Part shown: piece by piece, positions 47,601 through 59,025 of the stretch
Numbering within the stretch: position 1 is the stretch's first letter
Layout: the number at the start of each line of letters is the position of its first letter
Assembly (NCBI GenBank): GCA_013399695.1
Contig: VXAU01003163.1
Coordinates: 1,776,060-1,840,059 of the forward strand
Length of the DNA: 64,000 nucleotides
Reading direction: 5' to 3'
DNA from: Formicarius rufipectus
Lineage: Eukaryota > Chordata > Aves > Passeriformes > Formicariidae
The notes under the pieces: generated by a model
Seen by the model: only the letters and a program-made list of their open reading frames with translations
What the model was told of the DNA's origin: nothing
Database searches by the model: none
Made by a program: the position numbers and the translations under genes

Positions 47601-50600
47601 GGTAGTCAGTGTGGCCAAGGCTGAGGTGTTGTTTCAGGGAGTCCTTGTTCCTTCGAGCCTGCACAGTGGATTTTTCAGGTGAGGCACAGTGTGTGAGGAA
47701 CTGGCCCCACCCTTTACTCCTGAGGTTCATCTGCCATGGCCTAGTGAGCTTGGATGGTGATAGTGAGATCCTCAGGATATAAGTTTAGTTAGAGTAGCCT
47801 TAGATGGATGGCCTTACAGGGCTAAGTGAGCTCCATCTGCCCGGGTTTGGAGTTAGAGCTGTCCTTCTCCTAGGATGGCTTCCGGGCAGCTGACGAGCCC
47901 ATCCTGTCCATGGACACACTTTGTCTGACCCTTCAGCCGAGGCCTGACCAGCATGGGAGACCCTACTGGAGGCATGAGCCACTGCCAGCATAGGTCACAA
48001 CCTCGTAAGGGCATGCAAGCTTCTCCCCTGCGACAAAGGGGTGTCCATGGAGAAGTCTGAAATAAGGATAGCACATTATGCAATGCAGGTTGCAGTGTTT
48101 GTGTCTCTTTGACTGATTTCTGCATTAGAACTTGGTGGGTCTGTCTTGGTGCCATGAAATCTCGTCATTAGTTTTGCTACTGACAGTGATTGTCCTTGAA
48201 CTGGGAAGACAGTTTTCTCTCTGTTGGAGTGTTTATTGAAGAAAGAGTGAAGAAATCCCTCTCCATATAATGAATGATATTTTTATTTCTCCATCCATTT
48301 TTCTGACAGGTTATTCTGAACAGTTCAAAACATATAGAAAAATCATACCTGTACAACTTCCTGCATCCGTGGCTGGGCACTGGACTTCTGACAAGGTATA
48401 GTGAAATGCAGGTGCATTCCTGTCTTTTTGAAATTTGTGGGGTGTGATAGGAAGAAATCTTGGTGACAGAAATGGTATGTATATCTCTGAACAGAGAGAT
48501 TGTGTGAAGTGCTTATCTCAACTGGTGATGCTGCAGACCAGTAGGATGGGCCTGAGGTTAGAGATTCTTTGGAGTAGGACTGGTGAGTGTCTACACCCTG
48601 TCTTTCATTTCCTTCATGAAGTGGAGGATCATAAGCAATGAGCCTGGGGAAATACATAAGTCAGGAGTGAAGAGGGGCAGGAGCAATGATGTAAGGGTCG
48701 GGTGTCCTCCAGTCTTGAGAGGATACAGGAAGGTTTGGTCTGGATGATGCAGAAAGTCAAGAGTGAGAGCAAGGTGAGTGTAGACTGACTTTGGTGTCTT
48801 TGAGCCTCTTCTGAGTTTCTGTGAGAAGTTCAAGGTCCCCCTGTTAGTATTCACTATATTTTTTCACCACTGCAGGCTTTGTTGCTTGTTTGGAGCCCTC
48901 AGAGGTATACTCTTGTGCTTTATGATGAGATCATGGTGGTGTAAAAGCCATCTGTGATCATGTGGTGTGGGAAGTGCAAGTTTATGTGAGAGGATGAGGA
49001 ATGTCTTTTATCCTGAGTTTTGCTCTTGGCCCTTAAGAAGGCAGTAAGTAATTAGTAGCAAAGTGCAGAAATTTGAGATCTATGGGCATCAGGCAATATT
49101 TCCTCACTGTTAGTCTTCTTTCTTTTTCATTGTTTTGTCCTCCATAGACTTAGAGGTGTTTTGATTTCCTTTTGCTCGCAAAAACATAGTAGAGGAGAAC
49201 ATTCCAGTCTCTACTGATTAAGGGCAGCAGTGGTAGACAGCAAGCAGATAAGCTGGCCTGAGAAGTGACCCAGTAGCAAGTAACAGGAGTGGTGGTGTGA
49301 TGGCTTCACCCTGTAAGCAGAGGTGGCAGTGTGTGCCTATGGAGCATGTGATTCAGAAAAAGCAAACAAAAACCCCCAGGGAGCTGTTGTCACTTGCTAT
49401 GGCTCCATGCTTGTTCACTGACATGTGGGAAGTGGTTGCCCGTATCCAAGGAAATACTTTGAAGCTAGGCCTTGAGGCAGTCATTTTCATAGTATCTCTA
49501 GGGCCTAGTTCTCTGGAATCCTCATTTTGCAGTCAGCAGAAGAAGGCAAGCCTGACTAGTGATTTAGAGAGACAGTGTGGTAAGTTGAGGCCTTGGTGCT
49601 TAGTAGCCCATTTGTCCTATGGCTGGCTTCTGCTTGGTCCCTCTGAGCTGTGCACTGGCCAACAAAGATGTATTGCCTGGAGGCTTGTTGGCATCTCTGT
49701 TGAGAGCACCTAAAGAAATAGTGGCCTGTGATTCCCAGAGATCTGGAGCAAGAAATATTGCCACTTGTTCCTTCTGGGGAGTGCTGTGAACAGCTTGAAG
49801 AGTCATCTACAGTGTGTCCACCTTTTCAAGGGTGAAGTATTTACTGTGTTGGTGACGTGTTTGTTTTTGACTTGCAGTTTTTAAGCCTTCCTTCACTCTG
49901 TTAATTTTACAGCACTGGAGACAAGTGGCGGTCACGGAGGAAGATGATAACTCCCACATTCCACTTTGAGATATTGAATGACTTTCTAGAGGTTATGAAT
50001 GAACAAGGAAATATTTTGGTGGAAAAACTTGAAAAACATGTTGACAAGGAACCATTTGATGTCTTTCTAGACATCACTCTGTGTGCCCTTGATATCATCT
50101 GTGGTAAGTCCTCTTTAGTTATTGTAGTGGGACTGTAAATGATGTGGAAGGTTGTGAGTTCAGCTGTGCCACTTTATGTGAGGAGATGATTGAAGAAAAA
50201 TGTCCCTGCATGTTGTGTGAATGCACTTCCATCCTCCGAAGGCCATCCTTTCTCCTAGGGTTTATTATGTGCATCTGGGCAGGTTAATTTTTGGGATTAG
50301 CAGGACAGAGGTGGCAGTCTGAAGTGAGGTGATGTTGAGTAGCAAGATTCCTGGGCATGGAATTACAAAGCAAGCTCATCGCCTGGAAAGGGATGTGTGT
50401 ATTCACCTGTTGAAGGGATGGTTTGGTGTTAGAAACTGGGAACAGTAGTAACTTACTGTGCTCACAGACTGTGCACTTCACATGTGAACTGTTGATGTTT
50501 TCCTCCTTCTAGAAACAGCAATGGGCAAGAATGTAGGTGCTCAGAAGAATAAGAATTCTGAATATGTTTCTGCTATCTACAGGTAAAGGGACATTTTGCT

Positions 50601-53600
50601 TAGCTGCTTTTTAGTTGAGGTGGAGTTGATGCTGCTTGTGTCAGGAGGGAAGGCCAGGATGTCAGAGATGGAAGGATGTAAAGCATTGGAACAGACCAAC
50701 CCTGAGTCACTAAATATCCTGGAGGTATTTGAAAGATATGTAGATAGGGTGCTTAGGATCATGATTTAGCAGTGGACTGTGCTAGATTAACACTAGATTA
50801 ACAGTTGGACTCAATGATCTAAAAGGTCTTTTAAAACCTAAGTGATTCTCTGATTTTATTCTGCAATCTCATTCCTAGCTTTTGATGGAACTTGTTGATA
50901 CAGTATGTTTTGAAAAAGAAGTGGACTTGAAGGGTTTGATTTTTATTTGTTCCTTGGCCTTTCCTGAACTGTACCCACAAGTGTGCTTGAAGTTGGCCTA
51001 AATGTAGTAATTCTCAAAGTCTCTGCAGCTAAAGCATGTGCAAGAGTTGCATAGCAATGACAATCAACCCTTCCAAATGTACTCCAGTTGTGTTTGAGCA
51101 TACTGAAGTCTCATATTCTTTAAGTACTTTCATGTCATGTCTGGTGTATATGGTATCTGGACAGTCAAGTAGGAATGTAATGCTATCAGACGACAGTTTG
51201 AATTCTCAGGCTGATATTTTGGAAGCCTGTCATGAGTAGTCTTTTCAACATAGTCAGTGCTTTACTGAAGTGGAGTGGAACTGGACTGGATGACTTAATA
51301 GGTCTGTTTCAAGAGGATTCCAACTAAATGACATATGCTTTCCTTCTCAGAGATCAGTGCTTAAAGATATAAAACATGGTGATACTGGGACAGGTAACAG
51401 AAATTTTGAGATGGTATAAGATCGGGAAACAAATGTGAACAGCCTTCCTTTCAGATGAGTGGGTTTAAACTCACAGAATATCTTAAGTTCTACTTCATTA
51501 GGGTACATAGTGTGCAGTAGTTTATTTTTCTGTCAATAAATATTACCTGGTGTTTTGTCCCTAGGATGAGTGATCTAATCCAACAGCGACAGAAGTGCCC
51601 TTGGCTTTGGCCTGACTTTTTATATATACTGTTTAAAGAAGGAAGAGAGCACAGGAGGAACCTCAACATCCTTCACAATTTTACAGATAAAGTATATTTT
51701 TATTTTTTTTTTTGCTATTTATAATGATAATTTTAGTTGTTGGAGCAAAGTCTTGCACTTGGTAGAGAGCTTCCAAATGGGGTGAGGTTCAGCATCGTTG
51801 ATATGCATGTACTTAAGAGAGGAGCTATCTCTTAGTTGGGATGCTGAGGAGTTCCCTGAAAAGAAGATAACAGCTGACCTCCCATTCAGGAGCTCTGTCA
51901 AATTTAAATAAGGAAGTATACTACTCCAAGGGAGTATCAGGACTTACAGGTTCTTGACAACTGAAACAAACAACAGGAATTGATTGAACTTGTGTTCTGC
52001 CCCAGAAGCTCCACATCTGAATCACCTGCAACAGCTCACTGCCAAGTTTGGAACAGTAAGCATAGGGCTCTGCATGGTAATGCCATTTGGTCCAGTCCTC
52101 AGAAATTGAAGCCTATATTCATTTTCCCCTATTCAGATCAGAACTGCTGAGATGAGCAAACAGATGTAGGTCCCCACATCAGCAGTAAGACACTTTGACA
52201 CAGAAACCATTAAGTATACATCACTGACGTGGCATAAAAGACAGTGTTCCCTCACTATGTTATACTGGAAGTAACAGCCCTTTCTCTCATTAAATAGTTC
52301 CCATGCTACTCTTGCCAATGCTTGCCCTCCCAAATATACTGCTAGGATGTTTTCAGGCTCCTTTCCCTATGCATTTATGATATCATTGTATCAATATCTA
52401 TGACAAAGGAAATAATCTCTGAACTTTGATTACATATAATGAATCACATTGACTGTGTTTTTAAGTACTTCATATTTTACTTCCTTTCATTGGGAGTTGC
52501 AGCAGTGAGGCATGAGAGAGACTCTTAAGAATACCTAAGGTAACACTTGCCCTCTTCATTTGTTGGGCTGGTGCACTGAATATATGAAGGCAAATCTTAG
52601 AAGATGACAAAGGAACAGTAAATAATAATGTTACTTAGTGTAGGTGTGGACAGAAAGAACTGAGGCAGCATAGCTTCATGAAAGGATAGTTCTGTTTATC
52701 AAACCTGATATTCTTCTTTGACAAGTAGCACATCTGGTATATCAAGGGAAGCCAGTGGATGTAATCTTTTTTGATTTCAATAAAACTTTCAATATTTTCT
52801 CTGACAGGATCTTTCTGGACAAAATTTCCAGCACACAGCTGGATAAACACATCATGTCAGCAATTGGCTTACGAGTTGAGCACAGAGGGTAGTAGTGAAT
52901 GGGGTAATATCAGACTGGTGACGTGTCAGTAGAGGGGCTCCACACGGCTCCATCTTGGGCCCTGTGCTCTTCAACATCTTCATAAATAACTTGGACACAG
53001 GACTGGAAGGGATATCAAGCAAATTTGCAGATGACACAAAACTGGGAGGAGCTGTTGACTCCCTGAAAAGCCAAGAGGTCCTGCAGAAAGACCTCAACAA
53101 ACTGGAGGCCTGGGCAATTGCCAATCAAATCAAGTTCAACAAGGGAAAGTGCTGGATTCTGCATCTGGGATTGGGCAACCCTAGATGTACGGACAGACTG
53201 GGGAATGAGATGGTTGAAAGCAGTTCCACAGAAAGAGACCTGGGGGCCCTGGTAGATGGCAAGTTGAATATGAGTCAGCAGTGCCCTGGCAGCCAGGAGG
53301 GACAACTGCGTCCTGGGGGGCATCAGGCACAGCATCACCAGCTGGTCGAGGGAGGGGATTGTCCCACTCTTCTCCTCACTGGGGCAGCCTCACCTTGGAT
53401 ACTGTATGCAATTTTGGGCACCACAATATAAGGAAGATATTAAGCTATTAGAGAGTGTCCAAAGGAGGGCAAAAAAGACAGTGAAGGGCCTTGAGGGAAA
53501 GCCGTATAAGGAGCAGCTGAGAGCACTTGACCTATTCAGCCTGGAGAAGAGGAGACTGAGGGCAGATATCATTGCAGTTACAACTTCCTTGTGAGGGGAA

Positions 53601-56600
53601 GAGGAGGGGCAAGCACTGACCTCTGTGGTGACAAGTGACAGGATCTGAGGGAATGGCCTGAAGTTGTGTCAGGGGAGGTTTAAGTTGGATATTAGAAAGA
53701 GGTTCTTCACCCAGAGGGAGGTTGGTCACTGGCACAGGCTCCCCAGGGAAGTGGTCACAGCCCCAAGCCTGACAGAGTTCAGGAAGTATTTGGACAATAC
53801 TCTCAGGTACATAGTGTGACTCCTGGGGATGGTCCTGTGCAGGGCCAGGAGTTGGGTTCAATGATCCATGTGGGTCCCTTCCAGCTTGGAATATTCTGTG
53901 ATTCTGTGAAAGATGGTTCAATATGTGACATACATGCATGTTCAGTGAAAGAAGCAATGTGTGTGTTTGGAACTGTATTTTTTTTCTCCTATTCAGTGTT
54001 TCTTCTGAATAGAATTGCATAATCTACAACCTTTCTTTTTAATTATTTTGCTTTTAAGAGCAATGCCTGTTTATTGAAGGGCTCTGTTTTGTTGTTGTGA
54101 CAATAGCGGTAACAGCAAGAAATCTGTATCTCTTACTGGGGCTGTACTTAAAAAAGGGTCCTATGGAGACAACTTTCTGCTGTGCCTTTTGCAACCAGAC
54201 TTACCTATCTTGCATTGGTCTTTTTAGCCATCAGGGCGCTTGCAGCAAGCGTGGGTAGAGCCCTTCCCAAATCTTCATTTGTGAAGCCTAGCAGTGATGA
54301 TGATGACTTAAAAAAGGAAAGTTCAACCATTATTACTCTTGTACTGAAGAAAATGTGGGAAGCTTTAGTGTAGTCGATCAGTGATGATGTGTAGCCTTGA
54401 TGCAGGGTTCTGAGATGCCCCAGCTTCTCTTCAGTCTCCTGGGTTTCTCAAGGCTGGAAGTGAGATATTTTCTTTAGTTATTGGGTAGGATAGAGAAGGA
54501 TACATTTACACTTCTTGGTGATCAACAAGTTATTTATGTAGTTTGGCTGTCTATTTTCTTGATCATTCAAAGGTTCATTCTATGCTGTGGGACAAGAGGT
54601 GTTGGTCATATTTCACCTACTAACACAAAATGCCAGTCAAGGTTCATGACCTAATGCTGACTGCTATGCTAACTAGCTCATGTAGACTGCTACAAATGAA
54701 AGTTGTTGTCTTGATAAGCTGGGACAAAACTCTATGACATAGGCTGTGTGCTTGTGCTGAATGCAACATATCTGATGTAATGGTTCTAATCTCAGGTCAT
54801 TGCAGAAAAAGCTGCAGAACTTGAAAACACCAAGCAAAAGAAACATGATAATGATGGCAACTGTAAAGAAAGTGTCTCCAAAAAGAGAAAAGCATTCCTG
54901 GACATGCTGCTGAACGCAACAGATGATGAAGGGAAAAAATTGAGATATGAAGACATTCGTGAAGAAGTAGATACTTTCATGTTTGAGGTAACCAAGAAAT
55001 CTGTTTGAGTTTTGTGGTGTGGTTTTTTGGGTTGGTTGGATGATTTTTTTTGTTTTGTTTTGTTTTAGTGTTTTTTTACTTGTTTGTTTGTTGTTGTTGG
55101 TTGGTTGATTGTTTTGGATGTTTTTTTCATTCTTGTTGTAGTTCAGGATTTTGCTTTTAGCATGGAGTTATTTTACCAGTAGAAGCCTAAGAGGAAATCT
55201 AAGTCTTTCTATCCTACAGAAGTAGGATAGAAACATAGATGTGCCCTGGAAAAGTGTTAGGCAATACCTATGTGGTAGGCCCTGCTTATGTGGGCAGGCT
55301 CCACATATGAAAGCAGGTGAGTAATAAAAGCTTAATGGCTGGACATGGACCATGGGCTCTCAGCTCATTAAGCTCATTAACACTGAAGAGAGTTCTAAAT
55401 GGTTTCAGTGTTTTGATTTGCATTTTGTCATATCTCCTCACATTTTGTCCATTGCCATGTTGGCTGCAATCTCCTGGTTCTGTCGTCAACTGTGCATTAG
55501 TGCATTGTCTTCTCATAGAATCTGATCATATAATGGCCTGTGTTGGAAGGGACCATAATGATTATCTAGGTACAACCCTCCTGCCATGGGCAGGGATGTC
55601 ACCCACGAGACTAGGGTGCTTAGGGCCCCATCCCACCTGACTCTGGACACCTTGAGAGACAGGAAATTCACAGCTTCTCTGGGCAACATAATCCTCACTA
55701 CTTTTTGAGTAAAGAATTTCTTCCTAACATCTAATTTAGATCGCTTGTCTTTTAGTCCTAACTCTATCTGCCCATGTAAAATGTCACTCTCCCTCTTTTT
55801 TTATAAGACACCTGTTAGATACTGGAAGGCCACAATGAGGTCTCCTCTGAGCCTTCTCTTCTCCAGAATGAACAACCCCAACTCTCTCAGCCTGTCTTCA
55901 TAGGAGAGGTGTTCTATCCCACTGATCATTTTCATGGCCCTCCCTCATGTCTGGTTCTCTGTATAACAAAGGATCTAAACAAGATTTTCACAAGTTTTCC
56001 ACATACTTGCACTATGTGGACCTGAATTCTGTCTCAGAAGAGCTTAATTCATAGAATCATAAGTATTTACAAAACCTACTGGTACTTGGGAATAGAATTG
56101 AAATGAATGTTTTTGTAAATCTGCACCTCTAGGGCCATGATACAACAGCAGCTGCTATGAACTGGGTCCTATACTTGCTTGGACGTAATCCTGAAGTTCA
56201 GAAGAAGGTTCACAGAGAATTAGATGAGGTGTTTGGTAAGATTTCATTCCCTGCTTTACTGGGGTTTTTGGTAGTAATTGTTGCATTTGTGAGTGGAGAT
56301 GTGTTAGAAGCTTGGATATAGAAGGGGAGTTAGAAGCATGCCTTGTGGCCCTTTTGGAGCTTTCAGTAGCTAGAAGTGATTGGGATGGATATGGGAAGAT
56401 CTGTAGGGGAGTATAACCAACCTTACATCTTTGGGGCAAGACGTGTGTTCAATCTATGTGTAACACCTTCTTGTATGTAGTCTTGGTGCATGATGAGAGT
56501 TTCTGGAGGGATCTAGGCTGCATTTGTTTAGCCAGAAGTGGGGAGTTCTGGTCTTACTCATCCCCCTGTTTGGTTTTGGACAGACAACACTGAGCGTCTT

Positions 56601-58901
56601 GTGACAACAGATGATTTGAAACAGCTTCGATACCTTGAGTGTGTTGTGAAAGAAGCCCTTCGGCTCTTCCCTTCAGTTCCCATGTTTGCCCGTACCTTGA
56701 GAGAGGACTGCTGTATTAGTAAGTAGTGTCCCGTGTTTGCCACTTCCTGTCCTGTTAGCATGTCTTCAGTGGAGGTGTTTCCCAAGTAAATGGCAGCATG
56801 GTTTTATTTTTTACTGTGCTATTGTATATAGAAAGTCACGTGTTTGCTATTGTTTTGACCCTTCTTCTCCCTTTCTCCTTTCTCTTTAGGTGGATATCAG
56901 ATACCAAAAGGCGCAAATGTTCTTGTTTTAACTTATGCTCTGCACAGAGACCCTGAGGTCTTCCCTGACCCAGAGGAATTCAGGCCTGAGCGATTCTTCC
57001 CTGAAAATTCTAAGGGAAGGCACCCATATGCTTATGTGCCCTTCTCAGCTGGTCCCAGGAACTGCATTGGTAGGTATCTGAAGAAGAAGAAGCCTTTGAC
57101 AGTTTGGCTTTTGGTGTGATAATGGAGACAGCAATGAGTGTATCAGAAATTTAAGTCTTGATGTGCCTGCTAGTTGTGTACTATCCTTCCTGCTGCCACC
57201 CCTGAATTCTGCGCACTATGGACCCTGCAAGCCGAGCTGCCACATTTGTTGCTTCTCAAGGGTTTCCTTTCTCTCTAAACAACAGTGTATGTCATGCTGA
57301 TGTTTCCTCCTCACTGCCTATGCAGCCTGACAGCATGTTATTTGTCTCCTGTGTTAACAGAGGATTGCTTCCCAATTTCTGATCCTCAATATCAGCAAGA
57401 CAGTGAGAGAAGACAAATGTCCTGTGCCTGTTTTGCTCTGAAAACATCTTGTCTGTCTCGTGATCTGAACTGGGTATCCCAAACATGTAGTCTGCAACTG
57501 ATGTATTCTTTTCTGATGCTGTAGTTGGTTTGGTATTTTCACGGTCATCCCAGAATTTGTTAGCTCTATGGATGTCACTGAGATACTTGGCAGTTTTTCT
57601 GTGCTCAAAGTAGAGGCATTGTTGTTTATACTGTAGAACACATGAAAAGACTTTTCCCTACACTGATTGTGAGTGCAGATGGGGAATATCCAGAAATTGT
57701 CATGCCATTTACAAGAATGGGAAATATAACTACTTCTGTGTGTTGTTGTTTTTTTTTTTTTTTTCTTGTTTTTGTTCTGTGTTGTTTGGTTTGTTTTCTC
57801 TTTTAAGGGAGCTGGGATTGATTTGTTTTGATTTGTCTAATTGGTAGTAGATGCCCTTCCCATAAGAGCAGTAAACTAAATATTTCCATATTCCCAAGAG
57901 AAATTTAATATAAAATGTCTAACTAGTTCCTGAGCCTGAAGGAACATGTGCAGGAGAGGTGGTTCACTAATATCATTGCAGAAACTCAGTGCTGTGTATA
58001 TGTGTATGGACATCCATCTGTGTATCTTACACAGAGAGGAGAACAGAAAAAGTTCTGAGCGCTAGCTTTTGTGTCCTGTTCCTATTTTTCAATTTAGTTT
58101 GTGTGAACTGCCAGGATTGTGGCACTTGGTTTGGTTTCCCTCGTATTTCTCTGTTCTCTGCTTTCCTCCTTCACCTTTGTCTAAAGTGTAAATTGAACTT
58201 TGACATCTGTCCTACTAAATCATTAGTGTATATGCGTTCCTTCCTTGAAGGAATGTCTGTCTGTCATTCTGTTGCAGTTATATTTCCTTTGCTCTTCTCC
58301 ACATACAGGGAACAATGAGATTTTCTCTCCCCACAGTCCCTCTGCTGCATCTTCTGCTCTGGAATGCCCCTGCCTAGTGCATCCAAGAGATATGACAAGG
58401 CTGGGTTTTGTATTAGTTCCATATAAAGTGTTGACTGTTTCTGCTTTGCCGTTTGACTTCTGTATATTATTGGGAAGGATGACACACTGAGGATTTTCCC
58501 AGGAAGGCTGGAGTTTTCATGCAGAGGAAAGTGCTAATTTTATTACTATCCATATAAATTTGATTTTGGCCTAAAGCTAGTTGTATTCTCATGGCAGATG
58601 CAGTCCTTGCTGTTTCGTGTTCCTGGGGATGTCACTGTGAACATGCAAGTGCAGCAACTGTTGATGCAACCTGACAATAATTTTTTTTTTTTTTTTTTTT
58701 TTTTTTCCTGCCTTGTAACTTGTAGGACAGCGCTTTGCACAAATGGAGGAGAAAACTCTTCTATCCCTCATCTTGCGGCGCTTTTGGGTGGAGTCATGTC
58801 AAAAGCCAGAAGAGCTTGGTATAGCTGGAGAATTGATTCTTCGTCCAAATAATGGCATGTGGATTAAACTGAAGAGGAGACCAAATGCTGGATCCGAATG
58901 A
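44432..58901 (+). CDS. CYP4V2: cytochrome P450 4V2, complete, 11 exons
   Basis: Membrane-bound ER monooxygenase that omega-hydroxylates medium- and long-chain fatty acids; the human gene is mutated in Bietti crystalline dystrophy. Exons: 44432-44645, 46834-46946, 48310-48395, 49913-50103, 50513-50582, 51565-51691, 54796-54987, 56133-56235, 56584-56718, 56890-57069 and 58726-58901. All borders are AG/GT and phases join, giving 528 residues (human 525). Hallmarks are the N-terminal anchor (about 15-40), I-helix EGHDTT (331-336, with the CYP4 Glu E331), ExxR (E389, R392), PERF (443-446) and the heme-binding FSAGPRNCIG with ligand C469. The second ATG (44435) has the stronger start context (A at -3, G at +4). 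Confidence 0.98.
44646..46833 (+). other. CYP4V2 intron 1
   Basis: No repeat or exon is recognised. A segment near 44.74-44.85 kb resembles the intergenic sequence at 60.68-60.79 kb. Confidence 0.6.
46834..46946 (+). CDS. CYP4V2: CYP4V2 exon 2 (residues 72-109)
   Basis: The acceptor is attccag and the donor gtgagc. The exon encodes FFKQLQLYSEEFRNWPLFKL and WLGPLPVMVLYHPDSVE. Confidence 0.97.
47190..47740 (-). mobile_element. non-LTR retrotransposon C-terminal fragment (intron 2)
   Basis: The minus strand carries the end of an endonuclease/reverse-transcriptase-type LINE ORF, in broken frames. It reads SLKQHLSLGHTDYHKWPTLA then REMWRH, then IRLKEKRQRR, then the zinc-knuckle-like CNRTCLSRIGLIS. 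Such tails (DTLK..., NWE.LA..R..WR, then C..C.SRIGL) end several vertebrate LINE families distinct from CR1; I cannot name which. A shorter copy of the last part lies at 54150-54310 on the other strand. Confidence 0.65.
48310..48395 (+). CDS. CYP4V2: CYP4V2 exon 3 (residues 110-138)
   Basis: The acceptor is tctgacag and the donor gtatag. The exon encodes VILNSSKHIEKSYLYNFLHP then WLGTGLLT, matching the mammalian SS-LID and GLLTSTG segment. Confidence 0.96.
48396..49912 (+). other. CYP4V2 intron 3
   Basis: 1.5 kb without a recognisable exon, repeat or RNA gene. ORFs of up to 138 codons occur by chance. Confidence 0.55.
49913..50103 (+). CDS. CYP4V2: CYP4V2 exon 4 (residues 138-202)
   Basis: The acceptor is attttacag and the donor gtaagt. 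The exon encodes the C-helix motif KWRSRRKMITPTFHF (W and R contact the heme propionate in P450s) through DITLCALDIIC. Confidence 0.97.
50513..50582 (+). CDS. CYP4V2: CYP4V2 exon 5 (residues 202-225)
   Basis: The acceptor is ccttctag and the donor gtaaag. This small exon encodes ETAMGKNVGAQKNKNSEYVS then AIY. Confidence 0.96.
50690..50865 (+). mobile_element. CR1 LINE 3' fragment
   Basis: atcctggaggtatttgaaag through ggactcaatgatctaaaagg and gtgattctctgat follow the avian CR1 3' end. It lies in CYP4V2 intron 5. Confidence 0.8.
51565..51691 (+). CDS. CYP4V2: CYP4V2 exon 6 (residues 225-267)
   Basis: The acceptor is gtccctag and the donor gtatat, the weakest donor in the gene. The exon encodes MSDLIQQRQKCPWLWPDFLY through ILHNFTDK. 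Confidence 0.94.
52640..53915 (+). mobile_element. CR1 LINE, 3' 1.3 kb with RT C-terminal region
   Basis: Contains GPVLFNIFINNLDTGLEG and the RT catalytic motif FADDTKLGG (53008-53050), then the usual CR1 C-terminal region, and ends in tctgtgattctgtgaaa, the CR1 octamer-type tail. It is 5'-truncated with several frameshifts, so it is not active. It sits in the sense direction in CYP4V2 intron 6. Confidence 0.92.
54150..54310 (+). mobile_element. non-LTR retrotransposon C-terminal fragment (intron 6)
   Basis: Matches the reverse complement of 47300-47440: actttctgctgtgcc, then ttttgcaacc, tacctat and tgcagcaagc. It encodes the same PFAT.L.YLAL shadow frame and ends in gatgatgatga. It is an independent, opposite-facing copy. 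Confidence 0.7.
54796..54987 (+). CDS. CYP4V2: CYP4V2 exon 7 (residues 268-331)
   Basis: The acceptor is atctcag and the donor gtaacc. The exon encodes VIAEKAAELE, a Lys-rich variable loop, then AFLDMLLNATDDEGKK and EEVDTFMFE, ending at the I-helix Glu (E331). Confidence 0.97.
55010..55140. repeat. G/T-rich low-complexity tract
   Basis: Runs of T separated by G (ttttgttttgttttgtttt and ttgttgttggttggttg) occupy the start of CYP4V2 intron 7. Confidence 0.85.
55513..55960 (-). mobile_element. CR1 LINE 3' fragment
   Basis: Begins tcatagaatctgatcat with ggaagggacca, the reverse complement of the CR1 3' end. It continues through tctcctctgagccttctctt, the reverse complement of the same CR1 region seen at 61.8 kb. 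It lies in CYP4V2 intron 7. Confidence 0.88.
56133..56235 (+). CDS. CYP4V2: CYP4V2 exon 8 (residues 332-366)
   Basis: The acceptor is cacctctag and the donor gtaaga. The exon encodes the oxygen-binding I-helix GHDTTAAAMNWVLYLLGRNP and VHRELDEVFG. A degraded copy lies at 39955-40024. Confidence 0.97.
56584..56718 (+). CDS. CYP4V2: CYP4V2 exon 9 (residues 366-411)
   Basis: The acceptor is tttggacag and the donor gtaagt. The exon encodes the K-helix ExxR (KEALRLFPSVP) and FARTLREDC. Confidence 0.97.
56890..57069 (+). CDS. CYP4V2: CYP4V2 exon 10 (residues 411-471)
   Basis: The acceptor is tctttag and the donor gtaggt. The exon encodes the PERF motif and the heme-binding loop with C469. A broken copy of its 5' half is at 40267-40430. 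Confidence 0.98.
57070..58725 (+). other. CYP4V2 intron 10
   Basis: T-rich intron with a poly-T run near 57.75 kb and another (27 T) next to the exon 11 acceptor. No repeat family is recognised. Confidence 0.65.
58726..58901 (+). CDS. CYP4V2: CYP4V2 exon 11 (residues 471-528, stop)
   Basis: The acceptor is acttgtag, preceded at 58680-58706 by a 27-base T run that serves as, or extends, the pyrimidine tract. The exon encodes the L-helix (QRFAQMEEKTLLSLILRRF) and the C-terminus, ending at TGA 58899-58901. Confidence 0.97.
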
Positions 58902-59019
58902 AAGGAATTTCAAGAGTTTACTTCCAAAAACCTACAAGCTATTTAGACTGAGATATGTTTTAAAATCAGATATTTTGATGCCAGTGCAGCAATTTGTTAA
59001 AACTAATTCTTACTGTTTC

Positions 59020-59025
59020 ATTAAA
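59020..59025 (+). terminator. candidate CYP4V2 polyadenylation signal
   Basis: An ATTAAA lies 119 bases after the stop codon. A canonical AATAAA follows at 59590-59595, so a longer 3' UTR is also possible. Confidence 0.5.

Larger units (their letters stand above)
51692..54795 (+). other. CYP4V2 intron 6 (3.1 kb)
   Basis: The second-longest intron I can delimit in this window, enlarged by a 1.3 kb CR1 and a LINE C-terminal fragment. Outside those, nothing is recognised. Confidence 0.7.

Noticed and set aside
49297..49713. 138-codon plus-strand ORF in CYP4V2 intron 3
   Set aside because: It has no recognisable motif, no conserved neighbours and no flanking splice signals that fit the gene.
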